Shown in pieces: positions 56,302 to 64,000 of a DNA stretch of 64,000 nt. The DNA is from Cyclonatronum proteinivorum. Lineage in GTDB: Bacteria; Bacteroidota; Rhodothermia; Balneolales; Cyclonatronaceae. The position numbers were made by a program, and so were the translations under genes. Position 1 is the stretch's first letter, and the number at the start of each line of letters is the position of its first letter. Below the pieces are notes generated by a model. The model was not told the origin of the DNA. It saw only the letters and a list, made by a program, of their open reading frames with translations, and searched no databases. The DNA is taken from the NCBI RefSeq assembly GCF_003353065.1, contig NZ_CP027806.1, forward strand, positions 3,306,501 to 3,370,500, written 5' to 3'.

Positions 56302-56529
56302 ACCCGCATTATTCACCAAGAAATTTTTTTGCTGGCAAGGCGAAGCTGAAAACTCAGCGGAAGAGTACCTAAGTACTCTGAGCATGAGTTTTCAGCTTCA
56401 ACGCCGCCAGCGGGAAAATTTCGCAGCCTTTACACCATACTCAAATTCGGGCTACTGGTGTTGTTCTCTAAGATAAACTTAAACAAACACTTAGATAATA
56501 AATTCAATTTAATTGTGAATAATGCGGGT
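56302..56529 (+). mobile_element. MITE-like non-autonomous element, full copy (228 bp)
   Basis: Same 15-bp terminal inverted repeats and length as 51487-51714, flanked by TA at 56300-56301 and 56530-56531. The internal palindrome spans 56320-56422. It inserted into the stop codon of the 5-formyl-THF cyclo-ligase gene, and the duplicated TA plus the element's first base rebuild a TAA, so the gene stayed intact. Confidence 0.93.
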
Positions 56530-57131
56530 TAACGGTTACCGGATTCGGCCCCACTCAGAAAGCGGTCTTCTGTAATCACATGGTGCAGGCGAACATCATG
56601 GGGCTCACAAGGCACCCGGTCCACCATACAGCACTCGAAACAAAGGCCGACCTTAAGGGCAGGCGTTTCCTTCAGGAAGGTATCGTAATAGCCTTTCCCG
56701 TAGCCCAGCCGGTTGCAGGCCGCGTCGGCCGCAACCATCGGCACAACGATCAGCTCCAGATCTTCAGCTGAGACCGGTTCACCGTCCACCGGCTCGCTGA
56801 CACCCCAGCGGTTCGTTTTCCACAGCGTTTTTCGGGTGACCAAAAAGTGAGACAGCGAACGGTCCGCAAACGACATCACAGGCACCGCTACCCGCTTGCC
56901 TGCGTCGAGCAGACGCAGGGCCAGCGTTTCGGTATCGATCTCATTCCGAAGCAGCATGGCCGTGTAGAGATGAACGGTATCAAAGGTACTCCCTTCAAAC
57001 AGATCCAGAAAACAGCTCTGTATATGCGTGCTGCGTTCTGACCATTCATCATCAGAAAGCGCCATCCGACGCGCCAGAGCCTCCTGTCTGAGTTTCTTCT
57101 TTGCTTCTCTGATTTCAGCAAGATTTTGCAT
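56529..57131 (-). CDS. 5-formyltetrahydrofolate cyclo-ligase
   Basis: Converts 5-formyl-THF to 5,10-methenyl-THF with ATP. 200 residues. The family motifs are KKLRQEALARRMALSDDEW near the start and the ATP/folate-binding NRLGYGKGYYDTFLKE near residue 145, plus LELIVVPMVAAD. The stop codon coincides with the edge of a MITE-like insertion (see 56302-56529). It lies 54 bases downstream of the mgtE gene on the same strand. Confidence 0.94.
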   Translation of the reverse strand: MQNLAEIREAKKKLRQEALARRMALSDDEWSERSTHIQSCFLDLFEGSTFDTVHLYTAMLLRNEIDTETLALRLLDAGKRVAVPVMSFADRSLSHFLVTRKTLWKTNRWGVSEPVDGEPVSAEDLELIVVPMVAADAACNRLGYGKGYYDTFLKETPALKVGLCFECCMVDRVPCEPHDVRLHHVITEDRFLSGAESGNR

Positions 57132-57185
57132 AGCAGCGGCCTTCGTCCGGGATAATGAACTTACATGTGCTGATCTTCGCGCAGC

Positions 57186-58532
57186 TTAAATAGAAAGGTA
57201 CCAGGTTGCAATGCTGAAATACATCAGAACGCCGGCAATATCCGCAATCGAAGTAATCAGCGGTGCAGAAGCGGTTGCAGGGTCAAAGTTGAATTTCTGC
57301 AGCAGAAACGGCAGGGACATGCCCAGCAGACTCCCCACGGTAACACAACAAATCATGGTCAGCGACACAACGACCGCTACCTCCGGGCCCGCTCTGAAAA
57401 ATCCGATCAGTGACACGGCAACGCCCATAATAATACCAATGATAACCGCTACAAAAATCTCTTTACTGAACAGGCGGAACCAGTCCCGGATTTTTACCTC
57501 GCCGGTTGCCAGCGCACGAACCATCAGGGTTGACGCCTGCGCACCAGCGTTACCGCCACTATCAATCAGCAGCGGCAGGAAGAACACAAGCGCAACTACG
57601 GCTTCAATCGTATCCTCAAAAAAGGCAATGCCTGCACCTGAGAATATATTCATAAACACCAGCACCAGCAGCCACGGCAAGCGCTTATAAATCAGCAGCT
57701 TGATGGGTGCGTCGCTCAGACTGATGTTCATCAGCCCCACCGATCCCATTTTGTGAAAATCCTCCGTAGCCTCTTCCTTACGGACATCCATCACATCATC
57801 AAAAGTAACGATACCCATAATCTTATTTTGCTCATCAAGCACGGGCATAGCAATCAGGTCATATTCGCTCAAACGGTTCGCCACGACCTCCTGATCCTCA
57901 TCATCTCTGGCAAAAACAACATCGGTATTCATGATATCCGAAATTTTCGTACCACCCGCATACAGCAGCAGCTCGCGCAGGGTAACAATGCCGGTCAGCC
58001 TGTTGTACCCATCCACAACATAGGCGTTATAAATGGTTTCGCGATCTTTTGCGACCTTGCGGATACTTACAAGTGCCTCCTCAACCGTCATGGTATCGCG
58101 CAGCGTTACGAACTCTGATGTCATCACCGAACCGGCTGTTTCCTCTTCATACATGCTCAGGCGCATGATGTCATCCCGATCCGGCTGTTCCACTTTCATC
58201 AGCAGCTTTTCCCGCCGCTCCTGCGGAATTTGCTTGATAAGGTCAACCCGGTCATCATGCGGCATAAGCTCGATGATATCAGCCAGCATTTCATCCATAT
58301 AAAGCTCAGCTATTTCACCAGCTTTTTCCTTTCGGAAATGGCTCAGAACCAGGGCCTGATTCTCAGGCATAAAGCGGTCTAAGATGGCCTTGGCGTCTTC
58401 AGGATCAAGCTCCGAAAGCCGCTGCCCCAATACTGCCGGATGAAGCATTTCACAGATACGGTGCAGCTCTTCTTCATTATCAATACCTTCCCTCAGCATT
58501 GTATCGAGACGCTCAAGATAAATATTCTTCAT
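57186..58532 (-). CDS. mgtE: MgtE-family magnesium transporter
   Basis: 448 residues. An N-terminal superhelical MgtE_N domain (about 20-130) and two CBS domains (about 135-260; EETAGSVMTSEFVTLRDTMT, IMNTDVVFARDDEDQEVV) bind Mg2+ on the cytoplasmic side. They are followed by five membrane helices with the pore segment PLLIDSGGNAGAQASTLMVR and the final DPATASAPLITSIADIAGVL. It imports Mg2+ and closes when internal Mg2+ is high. I see no Mg riboswitch in the 200 bases upstream. Confidence 0.96.
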   Translation of the reverse strand: MKNIYLERLDTMLREGIDNEEELHRICEMLHPAVLGQRLSELDPEDAKAILDRFMPENQALVLSHFRKEKAGEIAELYMDEMLADIIELMPHDDRVDLIKQIPQERREKLLMKVEQPDRDDIMRLSMYEEETAGSVMTSEFVTLRDTMTVEEALVSIRKVAKDRETIYNAYVVDGYNRLTGIVTLRELLLYAGGTKISDIMNTDVVFARDDEDQEVVANRLSEYDLIAMPVLDEQNKIMGIVTFDDVMDVRKEEATEDFHKMGSVGLMNISLSDAPIKLLIYKRLPWLLVLVFMNIFSGAGIAFFEDTIEAVVALVFFLPLLIDSGGNAGAQASTLMVRALATGEVKIRDWFRLFSKEIFVAVIIGIIMGVAVSLIGFFRAGPEVAVVVSLTMICCVTVGSLLGMSLPFLLQKFNFDPATASAPLITSIADIAGVLMYFSIATWYLSI

Positions 58533-58722
58533 AAATTACATCAATTAAGTTGAAAATTCTGATTCTGATCATCCGGAACCCATCATACCGCTGTACCGGC
58601 TTGTTCCGAAATCCGTCCGGGATAAAAGAGTCATCAAAAATGACGGCGGCAAATTACATAAAGTACGACAAAAGCCCGCAAAGAATAGGGTAACTTAACC
58701 ACGGACCTGGTTGCTGTTCATA

Positions 58723-58827
58723 GCTTTTTTTATTTGGGGGAAACTTCGTGAACATCACGGTCTTTCGTGGCAGATCAGCGCTCCCAAATCATAATTTGAA
58801 TCCCTTGCTTTTTTTTGGGGGGGGGGG
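58723..58827 (+). repeat. Dispersed roughly 100-bp repeat, copy 2, ending in an 11-G tract
   Basis: Collinear with 29203-29300: T-run, TTTGGGGGAAACTTCGTGAA, hairpin core CGTGAACATCACG, TCTTTCGTGG, then TTGC with eight T and eleven G (58809-58827). It lies in the 556-bp gap between mgtE and fmt; the rest of that gap holds no gene I can support. Confidence 0.75.
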
Positions 58828-59088
58828 CGGCACAAGCCCGGCAAACCAGACGAAAATGCCACCTTACCTGCCGAATGTTGCCATACTGCGACGCATTCGC
58901 AAATCGGACGCAAGATCGGGTATGCTGCCGGATTTACAAACATGAAGCGGCCTTGTGTGCTTCGGTTAACAAATTCATAACATGATGTGCTAAAGCGGTT
59001 TCAATCACCCTCACGACAACCAACCGTTTCAAACCATCTCAGCCCAAACAGCTTGCAAAAACCTGCCCTGCCCACTTAAGCAAATGCC

Positions 59089-60042
59089 TTAAGTAAGCTG
59101 CAGACTCCCGTTCCAGCCCCTGAAAAAATCCGCAGCCGGCATTTGCCGCTTTCCCTCATACCTGACCTCCCCTAAAGCCAGCGCGTTTTCTCCGCACCGA
59201 ACCCAAACAGTTCCTGCCGAAGCATCTGCATGTACCGCCCCGATACCGGCCTGCGCCAGGGGATGATCAGCCGGAAGCGCCTTAGGCTCCGCGCGCAGAA
59301 TCTTAAGCTTTTTCCCGTCGAGTTGCGCGTAAGCGGTCGGAAAGGGGCTCAATCCTCTGATGTGATCGTGAACCTGTTTGGCCGGCTGATTAAAGTCGAG
59401 ACGGCAGTGTTCATCAAACAGCTTCGGTGCAGGACTTGCTTCTGCATGGTTTTGCGGGGTAAAAACAGCCTTATCTGCGGCCAGCAGATCAACAGCTTCC
59501 AGCAGGGCTTCACTGCCAAGCTGCATGAGTCTTGTGTACACATCCCCGGTTGTTTCAAGGTGGCCGATAGGTGTTTTCACCTGTTTGATAATGCCGCCGG
59601 TATCAATCCCGGAATCAAGCCGGAAAATGGTACAGCCGGTTTCCGTCTCCCCCTGCATTACCGCGTGATGAATGGGCGCGGCGCCCCTGTATTTCGGAAG
59701 CAAAGAAGCATGCACGTTCACAGACCCAAGCCGCGGTATGGCAAGCAGCTCATCAGGCAGGATTTTGAATGCGACGACTACAAAGAGATCCGGCTTTAGC
59801 GCGGCAAGCTCCTGTTCAAGCGCTGTATTTCCTTTCAGGCGATCCGCGTGAATAACGGGCAGCTCCAGTTCCAAAGCTTTGGCTTTGACCGGCGTAGGGG
59901 AAAGTGCCCCGCCCCGTCCGCGTTTTTTATCCGTACCCGAAACAACCGCAACAACCTCATGGACAGATTGCCCTACAAGCTTCTCAAGGGATGGCACTGC
60001 AAAATCAGGCGATCCCATAAAAACAATACGCAGTGACGTCAT
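59089..60042 (-). CDS. fmt: Methionyl-tRNA formyltransferase
   Basis: Formylates initiator Met-tRNA using 10-formyl-THF. 317 residues, normal length. The catalytic core is VNVHASLLPKYRGAAPIHHA (Asn/His) and LDSGIDTGGIIKQ (Asp), preceded by RIVFMGSPDFAVPSLEKLV. A C-terminal tRNA-binding domain starts about residue 205 (CRLDFNQPAKQVHDHIRGLS). It is last in the ruvX-def-fmt run, 87 bases after def. Confidence 0.97.
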   Translation of the reverse strand: MTSLRIVFMGSPDFAVPSLEKLVGQSVHEVVAVVSGTDKKRGRGGALSPTPVKAKALELELPVIHADRLKGNTALEQELAALKPDLFVVVAFKILPDELLAIPRLGSVNVHASLLPKYRGAAPIHHAVMQGETETGCTIFRLDSGIDTGGIIKQVKTPIGHLETTGDVYTRLMQLGSEALLEAVDLLAADKAVFTPQNHAEASPAPKLFDEHCRLDFNQPAKQVHDHIRGLSPFPTAYAQLDGKKLKILRAEPKALPADHPLAQAGIGAVHADASAGTVWVRCGENALALGEVRYEGKRQMPAADFFRGWNGSLQLT

Positions 60043-60129
60043 GTAATATCGGTTAAGCGTGAAAACCCTATGTACTTACATCAGGCTTGTAGGTCCAACA
60101 TCGGAAATCAGGACTTTACCTCAGAAACC

Positions 60130-60711
60130 TTAGCCCTTATCGGCCTCAGCTGCCCGCTTAGGCCTGACGGGATAGCCCGCGTCAACCTCACCTGATTCTA
60201 CCATATTCAGACGGCTACGGAGCAGGCGCTTGCGAAAGCTTCCGAGATAGTCGATAAACAAAACGCCTTCGATATGATCATACTCATGCTGTATCACCCG
60301 ACCGGGCCAGCCGGAGAACGTCTTCTCGTGCGGCTTTAACTCACGGTCCAGCCACTTCACCCGTATGGTTTCAGGCCGCGTGACCGATTCACGCACACCG
60401 GGAATGCTCAGGCAGCCTTCATCAGTGGCCGTTTTAAACTCACCTACAGGTGAAAACTCAGGGTTGATGAACACCATCGGGCCAAGGTCTTCCTCCCCTT
60501 CTTCATCCGCTGTAAACGGGTCGGCGTCCATCACAAACAGACGCAGCGATTCGCCAATCTGCGGCGCCGCAAGGCCTACGCCCTGCCCGTTGTACATGGT
60601 TTCGAACATATCATCGATGAGCCGCTGAAGCCCGGGAGAATCTTCCGTAATGGGCGCGGCTTTTTCACGGAGTACAGGGTCGTTGTAGGTTACAATGGGC
60701 AGAATACTCAT
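60130..60711 (-). CDS. def: Peptide deformylase
   Basis: Removes the N-formyl group from new proteins; a metal enzyme. 193 residues. All three motifs are intact: GVGLAAPQIGES, EGCLSIPGVRES (metal Cys) and VIQHEYDHIEGVLFID (two metal His plus catalytic Glu). The partner fmt gene lies directly downstream, a classical arrangement, and ruvX is 6 bases upstream. Confidence 0.98.
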   Translation of the reverse strand: MSILPIVTYNDPVLREKAAPITEDSPGLQRLIDDMFETMYNGQGVGLAAPQIGESLRLFVMDADPFTADEEGEEDLGPMVFINPEFSPVGEFKTATDEGCLSIPGVRESVTRPETIRVKWLDRELKPHEKTFSGWPGRVIQHEYDHIEGVLFIDYLGSFRKRLLRSRLNMVESGEVDAGYPVRPKRAAEADKG

Positions 60712-60717
60712 AAAATG

Positions 60718-61149
60718 TTATCGGGTATTGGAGTTTTGATCTAAAAATTCCTGTAAGATAATGCAGGCAGCCGTAGCGTCAACAATCCCTTTTTGCTGTC
60801 GCTTCTTTTTTTTCATGCCTGAGTCGATCATTTGCTGTTTGGCCATTACCGAAGTAAAGCGCTCATCTACGAGCGTCACTTCTATGCCGGGGAAGCGTTT
60901 GTTCAGTTTTTTTACAAACTGTTCCACGCGCTGCGTTGAAGCGCCGCGCTGACCTTGCTGTCCGATCGGCCACCCCACAACAAAATGCGAAACAGGACCC
61001 GCCGCGATGATTGCGGCCACTTTTTCGAACAGTTCGCCCTCCCCAAAAGCACCAATCGGACTCGCGATGATGTGCATCGGGTCCGATTGTGCAAGTCCTG
61101 TGCGCTTATGCCCTACGTCGAAGGCTAATATCCGGCTGAAATTTCCCAC
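60718..61149 (-). CDS. ruvX: RuvX/YqgF-family nuclease
   Basis: 143 residues from GTG 61147-61149. RNase H-like fold: ILAFDVGHKRTGLAQSDP (first Asp), FVVGWPIGQQGQRGASTQRV, TLVDERFTSVMAKQQMIDSG and VDATAACIILQEFLD (last Asp). It takes part in pre-16S rRNA processing and may resolve Holliday junctions. It sits 6 bases before def and 48 bases after the HU/IHF gene. Confidence 0.94.
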   Translation of the reverse strand: MGNFSRILAFDVGHKRTGLAQSDPMHIIASPIGAFGEGELFEKVAAIIAAGPVSHFVVGWPIGQQGQRGASTQRVEQFVKKLNKRFPGIEVTLVDERFTSVMAKQQMIDSGMKKKKRQQKGIVDATAACIILQEFLDQNSNTR

Positions 61150-61197
61150 AGGCTATGTCCGGCAAAAATGTGTCTGATTGAAGGATTTCGTTTCCGC

Positions 61198-61515
61198 TTA
61201 CTCCTGATCAACAGATTCCAGCGGCTGCCGCAAAAATTCCTTCAGAAGCTTACTGGGTTTGAAATGCGTTTTGCGGTGCTCAGGTACATAAATTACTTCA
61301 TTGGTCTTCGGATTACGGGCCTTTGGCTTCGCTTTCGTCAGTTTAACCTCAAAGACGCCGAAATCACGGATCTCAATGCGGCAGGTTGGGTTGGCTTCCA
61401 TCATTGTCTCGCGCAAGGCAACAATAACATCATCAACCCATGGCTCAACCTGTACCATAGGCAGATTTTTGGTCTCTGAAATTTTGCGGACAATATCTCT
61501 TTTGGTGTATGTCAT
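61198..61515 (-). CDS. HU/IHF-family DNA-bending protein
   Basis: 105 residues. The HU fold is clear: TYTKRDIVRKISETKNLPMV, helix VDDVIVALRETMMEANPTCR, the strand IEIRDFGVFEVK and the DNA-gripping arm KPKARNPKTNEVIYVPEHRK, ending in FKPSKLLKEFLR. A C-terminal tail of nine residues follows. The arm's RNPxT and IPxxxxxxF-like positions favour an IHF/HU-like nucleoid protein. A promoter and an 18-bp palindrome lie just upstream. Confidence 0.93.
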   Translation of the reverse strand: MTYTKRDIVRKISETKNLPMVQVEPWVDDVIVALRETMMEANPTCRIEIRDFGVFEVKLTKAKPKARNPKTNEVIYVPEHRKTHFKPSKLLKEFLRQPLESVDQE

Positions 61516-61574
61516 GACAATTCCCTTTGATTCAATAATTTTGAGTGTGACAATAAATTCCTAATAACATAACT

Positions 61575-61598
61575 CAAATATAAGGGGAATTCCCCTTA
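61575..61598 (-). promoter_or_regulatory. Promoter -7 element with adjoining perfect 18-bp palindrome
   Basis: On the minus strand TATATTTG (61582-61575) fits TAnnTTTG, about 60 bases before the HU/IHF start. Directly upstream and overlapping by two bases is TAAGGGGAATTCCCCTTA (61581-61598), a perfect palindrome placed where a repressor would block sigma binding. Confidence 0.6.
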
Positions 61599-61819
61599 CT
61601 TAATTGTAAATTTTCAATAAGCGTACAGACAAGCAGCTGTTTTATTTGAGTTTATGTGCTGTAATATATTTTTATCAATCGTTTGATTAACGCGATAAAC
61701 TGTTACAATATAGGTATTTAAATAGCCCTATTGCAAATTAACAGGTACAAGGGTTTAGCACACACATCATGCCTCAGTAAAACACAGGGGGAACCCTTAA
61801 GCGTATGTTAGAAATAAAA
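61599..61819. other. AT-rich intergenic region
   Basis: Between the HU/IHF promoter and the rel gene end. No gene, hairpin terminator or RNA is apparent. Confidence 0.5.
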
Positions 61820-64000
61820 CTATTCTAACCTGTAAGCGCTCTTTACGCCTTCCACTTTTCTGATGTTCGTTATCACATTCCGCAGGTGATCAATGTCTTC
61901 CACGTACACCACAATAGTACCCTCAAACGTGCCGTCATCGCTATCCACGTGAATCCCCTTCATATTGGTTTTCAGCTTGTTTGACAGCAAATCCGAAATA
62001 TCATTTACCAAACCCTGCCGGTCTTCCCCAATCACTTTGATCGCTCCGTTAAAACGGCCCCCGGAATTCATATTCCACTTAATTTCCTGCACGGTGTTCT
62101 CCGACGCCTTCATCAAATGCTGAAGATTGCGGCATTTGGACCGGTGTATTTTCAGAAGACCTTCCCGGCTCACATAACCCAAAGCCTCGTCACCGGGTAT
62201 AGGTTTACAACAGTTTGCATACACATGCTTGATGTTTCCCAGCTCCCCGTCAAGGGTCAGGGTGTGCGCGTTCGCCATTTGCATGTCTTCGATCACTTCG
62301 GTCGATTCCACCTTTCTGCCCTGATTCAGGCCGGCAGGCTGCGCTTCTTCTTCCATCCGCCCTTTGCTCAAAAATGAGCGTACGGCCTTCACCAGGCGGT
62401 TGATTTCATACGATTCATTCCCGATAGCAAAAAACATGGCCTGAATCGAAGGAAAACCCAGTTTGCGGGCAATGCGCGCCAAATCCTGATCTGAAATTTT
62501 GAAGTTGTTGCGGTCCGCCTTTTTCTCCCAGGCCTCCTGCCCCAAATCAGAAATCTTACGCTGTTCCTGTTTCAGAAACTGACGCAGCCGGGCTTTCGCC
62601 TTATGTGTCACCACATGATCGATCCAGTCGGGGTTCAGGTTCGAAACTTTACCCGTTACAACTTCAACCTGATCGCCGCTACTCAGCTTATGCCGCAAGG
62701 GCACCAGCCGTCCGTTGACTTTTGCTGAAATCGCACGCTCTCCAATCTGACTGTGAATATCGAATGCAAAGTCGATGGGTGTTGCGCCCTGCGGCAGCGT
62801 TCGCAGCTCACCTTTCGGCGTAAATACGTAAATCTCACGGGAGTAAAGATTGAGCTGGAAATCCTTCACAAATTCCTGTGCCGACTCCGCACCCGGATTT
62901 TCGAGTACTTCCCGCACCCAGTTTACAAACTTATCGAGCCCCTCTCCTCCCTGACTCCCCTGTTTGTACTTCCAGTGCGCCGCAAGGCCCTGTTCCGCAA
63001 TTTCATCCATTTTGCGGGTACGAATCTGCACCTCAACCTTACGCCCGCGTTTTGTGATTACCGTTGTGTGCAGCGACTGATAGCCATTGGCTTTGGGCAC
63101 CGACATAAAATCCCGGAAGCGCTCCGGTATGGGCGTATATTCATCGGTGATGAAGGAGTACACCCGCCAGCAATCTTCTTTTTTATGGGGCAGGTCAAGG
63201 ATGATACGGATGGCGAACAAATCATAGATTTCCTCAAAGGGCTTTTGCTGCCGCACCATCTTTTTGTGAATGGAATAAATATGCTTCGGACGCCCCTTGA
63301 TTTCGAAATTGAATCCCGAGCGTTCCAGTTGCTCCCGGATCGGTTCCATAAACTCCCTTATGAAACTTTCCCGCATATCCTTTTTCTCCTTGAGCTTGCG
63401 GGCAATAAATTTAAAGGCGTGCTCATCGGTTGCTTTCAGACAAAGGTCTTCAAGCTCGCTTTTGATCTTATACAGGCCGAATCGGTGCGCAAACGGCGCA
63501 TACAGCTCACTCGTCTCCGTCGCGATACGAATCTGTTTTGCTTTCGGAAGATGGTGAAGCGTGCGCATGTTATGCAGGCGATCCGCAAACTTGATCAGCA
63601 CAACACGCAGATCGTCCGCCATGTACACCAGCAGCTTCATGAAAGTCTCAGCCTGCTTGGCGCCCTTAGTTTTGAAGAAGCCTGCAATTTTGGTCAGACC
63701 GTCAATCAGCTTCGCAACAACATCACCGAAGTGCTTGCGGATGTCGTCGAGCGTCACGTCCGTATCTTCGACCGTATCGTGCAGCAGGGCAGCTGCGACA
63801 GAGACATCATCCAGCCCGATTTCCTCAACAATAATGCAGGCAACCGCCAGCGGGTGCAGATAATAGGGTTCCCCGGAAGCACGGGTGTCTTTGCTGTGCG
63901 ACTGATAGGTCAGCTTAAATGCCCGTGAAATCAGGGATTTGTCGTATGATTTCAGGTGCTTATCACATAGCTGAAGCAGGTAATTCAGATCATTTTGCTG
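61820..64000 (-). CDS. Rel/SpoT-type bifunctional (p)ppGpp synthetase/hydrolase, partial (N-terminus beyond window)
   Basis: The frame is open from base 64000 (QQNDLNYLLQLCDKHLKSYD) to the stop at 61820, about 726 residues, with the start outside the window. The HD hydrolase domain has YYLHPLAVACIIVEE and AALLHDTVEDTDVTLDDIR. The synthetase domain has YDLFAIRIILDLPHK and RFRDFMSVPKANGYQSLHTT; RFRD replaces the more usual RFKD. A TGS domain (EIYVFTPKGELRTLPQGATP) and a C-terminal ACT domain (INGAIKVIGEDRQGLV-like region, to KSAYRLE) follow. It controls the stringent response. The intact HDxxED motif indicates hydrolase activity. Confidence 0.96.
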   Translation of the reverse strand, partial: QQNDLNYLLQLCDKHLKSYDKSLISRAFKLTYQSHSKDTRASGEPYYLHPLAVACIIVEEIGLDDVSVAAALLHDTVEDTDVTLDDIRKHFGDVVAKLIDGLTKIAGFFKTKGAKQAETFMKLLVYMADDLRVVLIKFADRLHNMRTLHHLPKAKQIRIATETSELYAPFAHRFGLYKIKSELEDLCLKATDEHAFKFIARKLKEKKDMRESFIREFMEPIREQLERSGFNFEIKGRPKHIYSIHKKMVRQQKPFEEIYDLFAIRIILDLPHKKEDCWRVYSFITDEYTPIPERFRDFMSVPKANGYQSLHTTVITKRGRKVEVQIRTRKMDEIAEQGLAAHWKYKQGSQGGEGLDKFVNWVREVLENPGAESAQEFVKDFQLNLYSREIYVFTPKGELRTLPQGATPIDFAFDIHSQIGERAISAKVNGRLVPLRHKLSSGDQVEVVTGKVSNLNPDWIDHVVTHKAKARLRQFLKQEQRKISDLGQEAWEKKADRNNFKISDQDLARIARKLGFPSIQAMFFAIGNESYEINRLVKAVRSFLSKGRMEEEAQPAGLNQGRKVESTEVIEDMQMANAHTLTLDGELGNIKHVYANCCKPIPGDEALGYVSREGLLKIHRSKCRNLQHLMKASENTVQEIKWNMNSGGRFNGAIKVIGEDRQGLVNDISDLLSNKLKTNMKGIHVDSDDGTFEGTIVVYVEDIDHLRNVITNIRKVEGVKSAYRLE

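Noticed and set aside
62753-63928. 391-codon open frame antisense to the rel gene
   Set aside because: The HD, synthetase and TGS motifs are all on the minus strand; the plus frame is a shadow.

Overview
The window comes from a moderately AT/GC-balanced bacterium of the Bacteroidota/Rhodothermota/Balneolota side of the tree. I favour a Balneolota-like organism, but that is inference. Three things point there: two secreted proteins ending in a type IX secretion (T9SS) type A tail with a YPNPFNP motif, a giant secreted protein ending in a PNPFSPDGDGVDD-type tail, and weak Shine-Dalgarno signals with occasional TAnnTTTG promoter elements. No rRNA, tRNA, tmRNA, CRISPR array or prophage is visible, and no transposase gene.

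Layout. 1-5.2 kb (mostly minus strand): NAD+ synthase (cut by the window edge), a GNAT acetyltransferase, a small conserved protein, a NUDIX hydrolase, CTP synthase and two small two-helix membrane proteins. 5.3-8.6 kb: rlmB, then a two-component pair on the opposite strand. 9.0-11.6 kb: an ABC exporter/YtrA-type GntR regulator operon with a palindromic operator candidate just upstream. 11.8-13.7 kb: a cyclic-nucleotide-binding protein coupled to an AI-2E-type transporter. 13.9-25.3 kb: a secreted barrel-like protein, then a tightly packed operon of a 1674-residue NHL/TPR/transglutaminase-like protein, a FecR/TPR protein, a CHASE2 adenylate cyclase and a metallo-beta-lactamase-fold hydrolase, facing a GAF/SpoIIE-type phosphatase. 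This is the most unusual genetic system in the window: an apparent envelope-to-cytoplasm cAMP relay. 25.5-47.9 kb: a lipoprotein, a secreted subtilase, cysteine desulfurase, a DUF1499 lipoprotein, a CoA-transferase, glutamate racemase, a LemA/M48 pair, a penicillin acylase-like hydrolase, a 1900-residue lamin-tail-domain protein, methylglyoxal synthase and an abundant-looking T9SS cargo protein. 48.0-54.6 kb: a photoreactivation/repair neighbourhood (2'-5' RNA ligase-like, cryptochrome/photolyase, RHH-PIN toxin-antitoxin pair, DUF2256 zinc-ribbon protein, a disrupted DoxX gene, CRY-DASH, PdeM-like phosphoesterase). 54.7-64.0 kb (minus strand): tmk, PspC protein, 5-formyl-THF cyclo-ligase, mgtE, fmt, def, ruvX, a HU/IHF protein and a Rel/SpoT (p)ppGpp enzyme cut by the window edge.

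The clearest new observation is a 228-bp non-autonomous transposable element (MITE-like) with 15-bp terminal inverted repeats, a roughly 100-nt internal palindrome and TA target duplications. There are two full copies, one truncated copy and one decayed end. One full copy interrupts a DoxX gene; removing the element plus one TA on paper restores the DoxX frame exactly, including the lost last membrane helix. The other full copy landed in a stop codon and regenerated it. A second, unrelated repeat of about 100 bp occurs upstream of the cysteine desulfurase and between mgtE and fmt.
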